Assembly: GCA_026197195.1 (NCBI GenBank)
Contig: JAPHUG010000192.1
Coordinates: forward strand, 1-5,506
DNA: 5,506 bases
Direction: 5' to 3'
Source: Sedimenticola sp.
Lineage (GTDB): Bacteria; Pseudomonadota; Gammaproteobacteria; Chromatiales; Chromatiaceae
Positions 1 through 5,506 of this stretch are shown one piece after another. The notes beneath the pieces are model-generated. The model saw only the letters and a program-made list of their open reading frames with translations. It had not been told where the DNA came from and did not search any database. Within the stretch, counting starts at the first letter, position 1. Each line of letters begins with the position of its first letter. Both the position numbers and the translations under genes were made by a program.

Positions 1-1249
1 CCAGCAGGGTGATATCCACCACATCGCGCAACAACAGGATCTCGGCGGCCCGCAGGATGCGCTCATCAAAACCCTCAGGCAAGACGATATGCTTGCGATC
101 AGATTTGGCGCGCTGGATCATCTCGTATTCAAACATCAGCGGTGTCATACGATGGGCACGACTGACGGCGATGCGGGCTTTCAACTCCTCTGCATCCACA
201 TAGCGCTCAACTATACCCAGTGCGGCCGCAATCTTGCGGTCGTCGGATGGGAGAATGCTCCCTTCAACATCGTTCACCTTCAATGCGGTTCTGAATGTAT
301 CCCAGGGTGCCGAGAGTATGGCGACATGGGAACGGGTCAGTCCATCCAGCAGACGAGTCACCTGGGGTGCCGGTTTCAGATTGCCCGTCAGCAGCAGCCC
401 TGCAATCTTGGGATAGTTACTGGAAGCGTCGGCGGCCAGGCTGGTCAGAATGATATCGGCCCGATCACCCGGGGTTATGATCAGACTGTCTTCCAACACG
501 TTGTCGAGGAAATTGGGTACTTCCATAGCGGCGATCTTGTAGTGACTCACCTCATGATTGAGTGACTCCTGATCACCATTCAGGCACTCTATCTTTAAGG
601 AGCGTGCGATCTCGCCTACAGTGGGTTTTTCCAATGTGCGATGTTCCGGCAGTACATAGAAGGGGAGTGTGGGCATCGCTGAGATGGTCAACTCCGCGAT
701 CACCTGATCAATATTGTCCGGGTCCACCCGGTTGACGATGGCCGCAAGCAGTTCGCACCCACGGTTACTCAGGGACTCTTCCAGTACCCTGACGGCATCA
801 ACAGTTTCATGGGCCGTTCGTCCATAGCCCTTGATGACCGGTAACAGCAGACAGCCCAGGTTGTTGGCCAGGTCGGCGTTAAAGTCCAGTTCCAGTGCGG
901 AGGTGATATCGGAAAAGTCGGTACCGGCGCAGACCACCATGTCCATCTGCTGTTCAACCAGCTTGTATTTGGCCATGATCATCTTCAGCAACTCAGCATA
1001 GCGCCCCTCCGCCAGGAGGTTTCGTGCTGTCTCATCGGTGCAGCCATAAAGCGCATGGGTTGGCAGATCAATGCTATAGCGATGAGTGATCAGGTGAGTC
1101 AGGTCATCGCTGCCACCATTCTCCGGTATGATGGGACGAAAAAAGCCCACCCGCTTGGTCATGGCGGTGAGCATCTCCATAATGCCCAGCACTGCAACTG
1201 ATTTTCCACTACCGGGCTCTGCGCCGGCGATATAAATACTTCGAAACAT
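1..1249 (-). CDS. pta: Phosphate acetyltransferase, long (three-domain) form, 3' end cut by the window edge
   Basis: Pta interconverts acetyl-CoA plus phosphate and acetyl phosphate plus CoA in the cytoplasm, normally paired with acetate kinase. I translated 416 uninterrupted codons from ATG at 1249 to the left edge. Residues 1 to about 210 are the DTBS/BioD-like P-loop domain with an intact Walker A (GAEPGSGKS, residues 9-17). A DRTGG-type domain follows at about 215-330, including TPGDRADI around residues 259-266. From about residue 367 the start of the catalytic PTA_PTB domain appears (HRMTPLMFEYEMIQRA, then IVLPEGFDERILRAAE). E. coli Pta is about 714 residues, so roughly the last 300, with the active site, are outside. 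The start sits a few residues before the P-loop, as in relatives, but its Shine-Dalgarno is weak. The gene is divergent from fhs. Whether ackA follows cannot be seen. The family call is very secure. Confidence 0.95.
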   Translation of the reverse strand, partial: MFRSIYIAGAEPGSGKSVAVLGIMEMLTAMTKRVGFFRPIIPENGGSDDLTHLITHRYSIDLPTHALYGCTDETARNLLAEGRYAELLKMIMAKYKLVEQQMDMVVCAGTDFSDITSALELDFNADLANNLGCLLLPVIKGYGRTAHETVDAVRVLEESLSNRGCELLAAIVNRVDPDNIDQVIAELTISAMPTLPFYVLPEHRTLEKPTVGEIARSLKIECLNGDQESLNHEVSHYKIAAMEVPNFLDNVLEDSLIITPGDRADIILTSLAADASSNYPKIAGLLLTGNLKPAPQVTRLLDGLTRSHVAILSAPWDTFRTALKVNDVEGSILPSDDRKIAAALGIVERYVDAEELKARIAVSRAHRMTPLMFEYEMIQRAKSDRKHIVLPEGFDERILRAAEILLLRDVVDITLL

Positions 1250-1274
1250 AGTGACCACTACTACTTGTCATGGG

Positions 1275-1291
1275 GTGCGCGCATTGTGCGC
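1275..1291. repeat. Short direct repeat GTGCGC-N5-GTGCGC, possible operator
   Basis: Two copies of GTGCGC at 1275-1280 and 1286-1291 repeat with an 11-base period, about one helical turn. They lie just downstream of the predicted pta transcription start, where a bound repressor could block it. The copies are short and GC-rich, so chance is a real alternative. No regulator is encoded in the window. Confidence 0.2.
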
Positions 1292-1300
1292 TGCAGCAAG

Positions 1301-1309
1301 TTTAAAGCA
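1301..1309 (-). promoter_or_regulatory. Candidate extended -10 promoter element for pta
   Basis: Read on the minus strand, this is TGCTTTAAA: a TGn extension followed by a TATAAT-like hexamer. It lies about 50 bases upstream of the pta ATG, which predicts a leader of about 45 bases. No good -35 box is visible at the right distance; the best is a T-rich stretch around 1324-1329. The call rests on the motif and position only. Confidence 0.35.
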
Positions 1310-1392
1310 TAAGGATTTTCCGAAAAGAATACCATCTCTTTTCTGTGACACATGGATGACAATGGCTGGGTACAACCGCTCGTTGCTGCAAC

Positions 1393-1420
1393 CTGTGAAC
1401 TGAGTCTGGTGTGCTTTAAT
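1393..1420 (+). promoter_or_regulatory. Candidate extended -10 promoter for fhs
   Basis: TGCTTTAAT at 1412-1420 is a TGn extension followed by TTTAAT, which matches TATAAT at five of six positions. A weak -35-like CTGTGA lies at 1393-1398, 16 bases before the -10 hexamer. Transcription would begin near 1427, leaving a leader of about 33 bases before the ATG at 1460. This placement agrees with the chosen fhs start and argues against translation starting at 1352. Confidence 0.45.
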
Positions 1421-1445
1421 AGAGTAACGGTAGCGGGACAACCTG

Positions 1446-1452
1446 TAAGGAG
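1446..1452 (+). promoter_or_regulatory. Ribosome binding site that decides the fhs start
   Basis: TAAGGAG is a near-perfect Shine-Dalgarno. It is only one base from the ATG at 1454 but seven bases from the ATG at 1460, which is the usual spacing. The second ATG is therefore the better start. Confidence 0.8.
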
Positions 1453-1459
1453 TATGCCG

Positions 1460-3085
1460 ATGCAACCGATATTGGAAATTGCCCAGAAAGTAGATCTGAA
1501 GGCTGATCAGCTCATGGCCTATGGCGACGCTATGGCCAAGGTCAGACTGGCTACCCTGAAACAGAACCCCACGCGACCCAAAGGCAAGATAGTACTCGTC
1601 TCTGCGATTAACCCGACCCGTAGCGGAGAGGGAAAGACCACGGTCTCCATCGGACTGGCTCAGGGTATGCAGCGGCTGGGAAAACGGGTGGCCCTCGCCC
1701 TTCGGGAGCCTTCACTAGGGCCTATTTTTGGTATCAAGGGCGGTGGTGCCGGTGGGGGGCAGTGTCAGCTGGAACCCTCAACCCGTATCAACATGCATTT
1801 CACCGGTGACATGCATGCGGTGGGGGCCGCCCATAACCTACTGGCAGCCCTGGTGGATAATGCGGTGCATTTTCGCAGTGAACTGGACCTGGAACACCGT
1901 CAGGTGTTCTGGCGTCGGGTATTGGATGTCAATGACCGGGCCCTGCGACAGGCCGTGATTGGGCTGGGTGGCCGTCTCAATGGCGTGCCCCGGGAGACCG
2001 GTTTTGATATCACAGCCGCCTCAGAGGTGATGGGTATACTCTGCCTGGCGGAAGACCTGGCTGACCTGAAGCAACGGCTGGGTCGGATTCTGGTGGGATT
2101 TGACCGTGACGGGGCACCGGTTACTGCGGAAAGACTTAAGGCAACGGGAGCCATGGCAGCGCTGTTGCAGGATGCCATCCTACCCAACTTGGTACAGTCA
2201 ACAGAAGGTGTTCCCGCCTTTGTCCATGGCGGGCCGTTCGGCAATATTGCCCATGGCTGCAACAGTGTCATAGCCACCAAGACAGCGCTCGGAAGAGCGG
2301 ATTATGTATTGACCGAGGCGGGATTTGGTTTTGACTTGGGCGCGGAGAAGTTTTTTGATCTGAAGTGTCGCAGTGCCGGTATCTGGCCCAGTGCGGTTGT
2401 CCTGGTGGTGACGGCACGTGCCTTGCGAACCCATGGGGGAGGTGATCCCGCTACGAGTGGATCCGTTGAAGAGATAGCGCGGGGCATGGAGCATCTCTAT
2501 CATCATGTAGAGAGTGTGCGGGCCTTTGGTTTTGAGCCGGTCATCGCGATCAACTGTTTCCCGAATGAGGATGAAGGCGACTTGCAGACAATAGAGCAGG
2601 GTTGCCATTCTCAGGGTTTAAGTGTGGCCCGATTTGAAGGTTTTACACAGGGGGGCGCCGGTGCATTGGCGCTGGCCGAAGCGGTGACGGCTGCTGCGGC
2701 AAAACCGCAACCACCTGTGCGTTTTCTTTATGAGCTGGAACAGACCCCGGAAGAGAAGATCCACGCCGTGGCCAGCACCATCTACGGTGCCAGTGAGGTG
2801 GCATTCAGTCGGCTGGCCTTGAAGGACCTTCAGCGCATTCGACAACTGGGCTATGAACAACTCCCCATCTGCATCGCCAAGACCCATCTTTCGCTGAGTA
2901 GTGATCCCGCCCATGTGGGCCATCCCAATGGCTTTGAATTGCCGGTGGAGTCGGTACGGATCTCGGCCGGTGCGGGCTATCTGCTGGCACTGACGGGCGA
3001 TATTGTCACCATGCCTGGCTTATCATCCAGCCCCGCTGCACATCGCATCGACCTCTCGGATGAGGGGGAGGTCGTGGGCGTTTAG
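1460..3085 (+). CDS. fhs: Formate-tetrahydrofolate ligase (10-formyltetrahydrofolate synthetase)
   Basis: This cytoplasmic enzyme makes 10-formyl-THF from formate, THF and ATP, supplying or draining one-carbon units. The 541-residue product is slightly shorter than the roughly 557-559 of clostridial enzymes and is collinear with them throughout. Visible motifs are the P-loop NPTRSGEGKTT (51-61, K59), LREPSLGPIFGIKGG (81-95, R82), HFTGDMHAVGAAHNLLAAL (113-131), NGVPRETGFDIT (174-185), FVHGGPFGNIAHGCNS (254-269), TEAGFGFDLGAEKFFD (285-300) and the C-terminal TMPGLSSSPAA (517-527). Against the Moorella enzyme as I recall it, the two pteridine-stacking aromatics align with F367 (F384) and F395 (W412), so Trp is replaced by Phe. 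TEAGFGADLG has become TEAGFGFDLG, and GGAAGGG has become GGGAGGG. ATP and formate residues look intact, so activity is expected. The start is chosen by the Shine-Dalgarno at 1446-1452. It is divergent from pta. No folD or other C1 gene is visible. Confidence 0.96.
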   Translation: MQPILEIAQKVDLKADQLMAYGDAMAKVRLATLKQNPTRPKGKIVLVSAINPTRSGEGKTTVSIGLAQGMQRLGKRVALALREPSLGPIFGIKGGGAGGGQCQLEPSTRINMHFTGDMHAVGAAHNLLAALVDNAVHFRSELDLEHRQVFWRRVLDVNDRALRQAVIGLGGRLNGVPRETGFDITAASEVMGILCLAEDLADLKQRLGRILVGFDRDGAPVTAERLKATGAMAALLQDAILPNLVQSTEGVPAFVHGGPFGNIAHGCNSVIATKTALGRADYVLTEAGFGFDLGAEKFFDLKCRSAGIWPSAVVLVVTARALRTHGGGDPATSGSVEEIARGMEHLYHHVESVRAFGFEPVIAINCFPNEDEGDLQTIEQGCHSQGLSVARFEGFTQGGAGALALAEAVTAAAAKPQPPVRFLYELEQTPEEKIHAVASTIYGASEVAFSRLALKDLQRIRQLGYEQLPICIAKTHLSLSSDPAHVGHPNGFELPVESVRISAGAGYLLALTGDIVTMPGLSSSPAAHRIDLSDEGEVVGV

Positions 3086-3120
3086 TTATAGAACGATAGC
3101 GTAGGGAGTTTGGTAGTGTA

Positions 3121-3153
3121 AGGTATCGGAGTCGATTTTCGACTCCGATACCT
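3121..3153. terminator. Perfect 15-bp hairpin between convergent genes, probable bidirectional terminator
   Basis: The arms at 3121-3135 and 3139-3153 are exact reverse complements (AGGTATCGGAGTCGA on the left) around a TTT loop. The hairpin starts 35 bases after the fhs stop and lies 18 bases beyond the antiporter stop on the other strand. Neither side has a T-run, so it is not a textbook intrinsic terminator. It could stop RNA polymerase inefficiently, protect 3' ends from exonucleases, or bind a protein as an operator-like palindrome. Confidence 0.6.
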
Positions 3154-3171
3154 GTGTGCGAAACCCGTCTA

Positions 3172-4341
3172 TTAATCCCTGCGCAGTTTTGCCGATAGCG
3201 CAATGGGGGTCGGGTATTTGAACAGCACCCGGTAAGTGGAGAACAGGAACGTCAACAAGGTGGCCAGCTGGATCAGGTAGGAGGCTTCCAAGCCAATCAG
3301 CTGGCTTTCCCAGGCGAGCACCGCCAGCAGAAGTGAGAATTCACTCAGTTGACCGAGGCGTGCGCCCACCTCCGTTGAACGTGCCTTGCTCTCACCCACT
3401 ACCCGTAGCAGACGATCAAACACCAGCGGTTTGAGTAACAGCATGGCACCGGCTATCAGCACCGCGGGCAGAAGGACATCATCGAGCATCGTGAGATCAA
3501 AACCTGCCCCCAGTGAGAAGAAGAACAGGACCAGGAAAAAGTCCCGCAACGGCTTCAGGTTTTCAGAGATGAAGAAGGAGACCGGGCTGGTCGCCAGCGA
3601 GATACCGGCAATAAAGGCGCCGATTTCATGGGATAACCCCAGCGCTGTCGCCGCCTCGGCCAAACCCAGACACCAGCCAATAGTGATGAGAAAGATATAC
3701 TCTTTGATCGTGTCAAACTTCTTCATGAGGGGGAAGAAGACAAATTTTACAAACAGGGCTGAGACACCAATCAGTAATGGCAGGGCAACTACCAGCTTGA
3801 TGATCTCCAACATGGATAGCTCAGCACCACTTCCCCCTTTCATCGCCAGCAAAAGCAGAATAGCGATCAAATCCTGGAACAGCAGAATACTGATCACCAG
3901 CTCGCCGGTATGTTGATGATGCAGAACCGTGGTAGGCAGCAGCTTCAGACCAATAATGGTGCTGGAGAACATCATAGCGGCGCCTACGATAAGTGACTCC
4001 TGCAGGGAGAAGTCAAACAGGTAGGCGATCATCCCGCCGCAAAATGCGAACAGAGCCGAGCTGATTACGGTAACCGTAGTGGTCTTCTTTAACAGCAGTA
4101 ACAGTTCCCGTGGGTTCAGCTCCAGCCCCATCAGGAACAGCAGGAACATGATCCCAATGTTGGACATCTCTCTGACCAACTCACTGTCATTAACCAGGCC
4201 GGCAGCGGAAGGGCCGAGCAACACACCCAAAAGGATATAGGAGATCAATAACGCCTGACGCGCATAGAGCGCGAGTGTGGCAAATACCGCTGCACCGGAA
4301 AAGATCAGGAAGATGGTAAAGAGAATGGGGTGTTCGGTCAT
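3172..4341 (-). CDS. Kef-type (CPA2 family) cation/proton antiporter, membrane domain only
   Basis: This is an inner-membrane monovalent cation/proton antiporter of the Na_H_exchanger (CPA2) fold. The 389 residues are almost entirely hydrophobic segments, consistent with about 12-13 membrane helices. Family motifs are visible: LLFLMGLELNPREL (67-80), LLFQDLIAILLLL (153-165) with the conserved helix-break Asp at D157, GLSHEIGAFIAGISLATSP (235-253), NLKPLRDFFLVLFFFSLGAGFDL (261-283) and LGQLSEFSLLLAVLA (329-343). KefB/KefC are about 600 residues with a C-terminal RCK/TrkA-N nucleotide-binding domain. This protein stops right after the membrane domain at LSAKLRRD, so gating by NAD(H) or glutathione is not expected. 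The ATG is the only credible start, because the same frame hits a stop about 45 bases upstream. A GGAAAG lies about 13 bases before it, so the RBS is weak. The SHOCT gene ends 96 bases upstream on the same strand, suggesting co-transcription. K+ or Na+ specificity cannot be read from sequence. Confidence 0.88.
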   Translation of the reverse strand: MTEHPILFTIFLIFSGAAVFATLALYARQALLISYILLGVLLGPSAAGLVNDSELVREMSNIGIMFLLFLMGLELNPRELLLLLKKTTTVTVISSALFAFCGGMIAYLFDFSLQESLIVGAAMMFSSTIIGLKLLPTTVLHHQHTGELVISILLFQDLIAILLLLAMKGGSGAELSMLEIIKLVVALPLLIGVSALFVKFVFFPLMKKFDTIKEYIFLITIGWCLGLAEAATALGLSHEIGAFIAGISLATSPVSFFISENLKPLRDFFLVLFFFSLGAGFDLTMLDDVLLPAVLIAGAMLLLKPLVFDRLLRVVGESKARSTEVGARLGQLSEFSLLLAVLAWESQLIGLEASYLIQLATLLTFLFSTYRVLFKYPTPIALSAKLRRD

Positions 4342-4437
4342 AAAAGTAGAAGCTTTCCAGGATAGAATGAAAGAGGTGATGGTCTAAGGGTTACTCTTCT
4401 CCATGGCAAATAAGGGGTGTGGGCGCTATCGCTTTAT

Positions 4438-4647
4438 CTACTCATCCTGCAACTCTTTCAATCGGGTCTGGTAAGTTTCATCATCAATCTCGCCGCTGGC
4501 ATGTTTTTGCTGCAGTATGCGGATATGGTATTCCGCCCACTCTTCGGGGCTACCGGAAGAGCGGTTAAGAAACCAGCGAAGAAGAAAGATGCCGGGTACG
4601 ATAAAGGCAAGTCCTGTTGCCACTTTCAGGAGCTGGTCTTCAAACAT
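4438..4647 (-). CDS. Small single-pass membrane protein with C-terminal SHOCT domain
   Basis: The 69-residue product has a hydrophobic helix at about residues 8-25 (VATGLAFIVPGIFLLRWFL follows the N-terminal MFEDQLLK), a polar linker RSSGSPEEW and a charged C-terminus. That C-terminus, about residues 37-68, includes ILQQKHASGEIDDETYQTRL, which fits the SHOCT (short C-terminal) pattern: an oligomerisation-like helical pair with the G-E-I-(D/E)-x-E-x-Y core. SHOCT domains usually sit at the ends of small membrane or envelope proteins and have no established enzymatic role. The start is supported by a CAAGG Shine-Dalgarno-like element 10 bases upstream and a perfect TATAAT 29 bases upstream. It probably leads a two-gene transcript with the antiporter and might be a small partner subunit, but that is inference. 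The domain call is fairly sure; the function is unknown. Confidence 0.8.
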   Translation of the reverse strand: MFEDQLLKVATGLAFIVPGIFLLRWFLNRSSGSPEEWAEYHIRILQQKHASGEIDDETYQTRLKELQDE

Positions 4648-4675
4648 ATCGATTCAGCCTTGTAATACTATGGAA

Positions 4676-4681
4676 ATTATA
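4676..4681 (-). promoter_or_regulatory. Perfect -10 box (TATAAT) for the SHOCT/antiporter genes
   Basis: The minus strand reads TATAAT here, giving a predicted start near 4669 and a leader of about 22 bases that includes the CAAGG ribosome-binding element. The -35 is poor: the best is TGTATA at 4700-4705 with an 18-base spacer, matching three of six positions. Confidence 0.5.
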
Positions 4682-4724
4682 AACATAACACCCGTCCAGT
4701 ATACACGATGCACCTCACGGTGGG

Positions 4725-4754
4725 GCAGAGGGGTTTCCCTGTGGTCTGCTTTTT
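4725..4754 (+). terminator. Hairpin plus T5 run in the leader region, possible attenuator
   Basis: GCAGA (4725-4729) pairs with TCTGC (4745-4749), and GGG (4730-4732) with CCC (4737-4739) around a GTTT loop. The bases 4740-4744 are bulged out, and TTTTT follows at 4750-4754. An alternative fold pairs CAGAGGG with CCCTGTG with one mismatch. No plus-strand gene ends nearby. If transcribed, it would sit in a leader of the gene at 4840 or stop read-through. The bulge makes it a weak terminator candidate. Confidence 0.3.
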
Positions 4755-4830
4755 AACTTGGCTTGGAGTACTCAGCCCTTGCAAAAGAGCGGTATTTGGC
4801 TAAAGCTTAAAGACGTAGTGCAGTGGTTTT

Positions 4831-4835
4831 GGAGG
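4831..4835 (+). promoter_or_regulatory. Strong Shine-Dalgarno (GGAGG) for the 4840 gene
   Basis: GGAGG lies four bases before the ATG at 4840. The spacing is slightly short but the match is full, and it fixes this start. No convincing sigma-70 promoter is visible just upstream; TTGCAA at 4779-4784 with TAAAGC at 4801-4806 is the best weak candidate. Confidence 0.7.
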
Positions 4836-4839
4836 CGAT

Positions 4840-5319
4840 ATGTTTGTCGTGGATGACCCGGTTTTGGCCCTGATTGTTCGTTTTGTAATCGGAGCGCGGG
4901 AACTGCGGGTATCGGATGAGCCGTTTCTGCAGCGCCAGGTTGAACAGTTACAGCAGCATGTGGCCAGCTATCCAGACGAAGAGCAGGAGGAGCAGGCGGT
5001 AGCCTGGATTGCCCGGCATGCCGAGCACTATCGCGCCCAGTGGCAGAACAGGGTGGTTAATAAGCAGGCCCAGCAGGTGCGTTGTGTGGATTGTCCGATG
5101 AGCATGCGGGGCACAGACCAGCACTGTGTTGTTCATTTTAAATGGCTGGATCTTCTCAAACGCTATACGGCGAATGAAATGAATGCCAGTGAATATGTAA
5201 AGGCCTCGCTTGGGATTTTACAAGCGAATAAAGAAGCACTCATTGAACGTAGAAGCCAAGAGATTGAAGAGTTCAGGCAGTTGAAAGCCTATCACGACGC
5301 CCGAAATAAACCCCTCTAG
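4840..5319 (+). CDS. Unrecognised 159-residue protein with a CxxC-x10-CxxH cluster
   Basis: I do not recognise this family. The product is soluble-looking, with no signal peptide or clear membrane helix, although residues 6-18 (DPVLALIVRFVIG) are hydrophobic enough for a buried or amphipathic helix. Residues 27-75 are rich in Gln, Glu, His and Arg and should be helical. The central stretch RCVDCPMSMRGTDQHCVVH has C82, C85, H95, C96 and H99. This CxxC-x10-CxxH spacing would suit a structural zinc site and does not fit c-type haem (CxxCH). Residues 100-150 are again charged and helical, possibly a coiled coil (EALIERRSQEIEEFRQLKAY). The strong GGAGG and clean reading frame support a real gene. 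It is divergent from the SHOCT/antiporter genes and followed by a probable terminator, so it is likely monocistronic. A metal-binding regulatory or structural protein is a guess only. Confidence 0.8.
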   Translation: MFVVDDPVLALIVRFVIGARELRVSDEPFLQRQVEQLQQHVASYPDEEQEEQAVAWIARHAEHYRAQWQNRVVNKQAQQVRCVDCPMSMRGTDQHCVVHFKWLDLLKRYTANEMNASEYVKASLGILQANKEALIERRSQEIEEFRQLKAYHDARNKPL

Positions 5320-5351
5320 TGATGCTGTCCGGTTAAAAATGGCCCCATTCC

Positions 5352-5379
5352 AACACCGCTTCTGGGGTGTTTATTCTTC
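5352..5379 (+). terminator. Probable intrinsic terminator after the 4840 gene
   Basis: AACACC (5352-5357) pairs exactly with GGTGTT (5366-5371) around an eight-base loop, and the T-rich tail TTTATTCTT follows. It lies about 30 bases after the stop codon at 5317-5319. The stem is short (6 bp) and the T-run interrupted, so efficiency may be modest. Confidence 0.5.
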
Positions 5380-5438
5380 AACAGTTAGGAATTAATAGAA
5401 CATCCTTCCACGTGACTGCATCCTGAGTCCAATCACTT

Positions 5439-5444
5439 TATAAT
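5439..5444 (+). promoter_or_regulatory. Perfect -10 box (TATAAT) for the gene starting at 5477
   Basis: TATAAT sits 32 bases before the ATG at 5477, predicting a start near 5451 and a leader of about 26 bases. No good -35 is at 16-18 bases. GTGACT at 5412-5417 resembles one but is 21 bases away, so an activator or a different sigma contact may be needed. Confidence 0.5.
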
Positions 5445-5476
5445 CACTGAAACCGATACGAATCTTGAGGTTACGG

Positions 5477-5506
5477 ATGTCGATTCATTCAGTAGAGCAG
5501 TGGCAG
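5477..5506 (+). CDS. Start of a further gene, cut by the right edge
   Basis: ATG at 5477 opens a frame of ten codons (MSIHSVEQWQ) that runs to the window end. It has a GAGG Shine-Dalgarno at 5467-5470 six bases upstream and the TATAAT at 5439-5444. A terminator for the preceding gene lies between. Too little is present to name a product. Confidence 0.6.
   Translation, partial: MSIHSVEQWQ

Noticed and set aside
89..565. 158-codon plus-strand open frame
   Set aside because: It lies entirely antisense to pta, which has clear family motifs in frame. No domain or ribosome site supports it.
1352..1459. In-frame N-terminal extension of Fhs starting at ATG 1352
   Set aside because: It has no ribosome binding site, and its sequence (starting MDDNGWVQPLV) does not resemble Fhs. 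The extended -10 at 1412-1420 and TAAGGAG at 1446-1452 lie inside it.
1900..2608. Two overlapping minus-strand open frames inside fhs
   Set aside because: Both are antisense to the most conserved part of fhs, with low-complexity Arg/Pro/Ser-rich translations and no family features.
3006..3203. Minus-strand open frame bridging the fhs 3' end and the antiporter 3' end
   Set aside because: It overlaps both real gene ends and the hairpin, has no ribosome site, and gives an Arg/Pro-rich product without family likeness.
3386..3916. 176-codon plus-strand open frame
   Set aside because: It is antisense to the antiporter membrane core. The Ser/Lys/Arg-rich product is what the complement of hydrophobic codons gives.
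4417..4665. 82-codon plus-strand open frame with a hydrophobic start
   Set aside because: It is antisense to the SHOCT gene, which has a recognised domain, a ribosome site and a perfect -10. The apparent helix comes from complementing that gene.
4948..5136. 62-codon hydrophobic minus-strand open frame
   Set aside because: It is antisense to the 4840 gene and lacks a ribosome binding site. The 4840 frame has GGAGG and covers the region completely.
5412..5417. GTGACT as the -35 box for TATAAT at 5439-5444
   Set aside because: The 21-base spacer is too long for a normal sigma-70 promoter, so I kept only the -10.

Overview
This 5.5 kb window looks like ordinary chromosomal DNA of a gammaproteobacterium. 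The protein style suggests this: a long three-part Pta, a CPA2 antiporter, a SHOCT membrane protein and a Cys/His hypothetical protein. A sulfur-oxidising or otherwise autotrophic lineage is possible, but that is inference. I see no mobile element, CRISPR array, tRNA or rRNA.

Layout. (1) Bases 1-1249, minus strand: the N-terminal 416 codons of phosphate acetyltransferase (Pta); the catalytic end lies beyond the left edge. (2) Bases 1250-1459: a divergent control region with an extended -10 candidate facing each way and two short direct repeats with an 11-bp period. (3) Bases 1460-3085, plus strand: formate-tetrahydrofolate ligase (Fhs), complete, with its start fixed by a TAAGGAG Shine-Dalgarno. 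(4) Bases 3121-3153: a perfect 15-bp hairpin between convergent genes. (5) Bases 3172-4341, minus strand: a short Kef-type (CPA2) cation/proton antiporter without a nucleotide-binding regulatory domain. (6) Bases 4438-4647, minus strand: a 69-residue one-helix SHOCT-domain protein just upstream of the antiporter, probably in the same transcript. (7) Bases 4648-4839: a second divergent intergenic region with a perfect TATAAT for the minus gene and a hairpin plus T-run on the plus strand. (8) Bases 4840-5319, plus strand: an unrecognised 159-residue protein with a CxxC-x10-CxxH cluster. (9) Bases 5320-5476: a probable terminator, then a new promoter. (10) Bases 5477-5506: the first ten codons of another plus-strand gene.

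How the genes relate. Pta interconverts acetyl-CoA and acetyl phosphate, and Fhs charges tetrahydrofolate with formate using ATP. Their divergent placement would allow joint control of acetyl and one-carbon flux, but nothing shown here proves a pathway such as Wood-Ljungdahl. The antiporter and SHOCT protein form a plausible envelope or ion-homeostasis pair. I did not find a clearly new system. The best leads are the Cys/His protein at 4840-5319, the unusual substitutions in Fhs, and the antiporter-SHOCT pairing.
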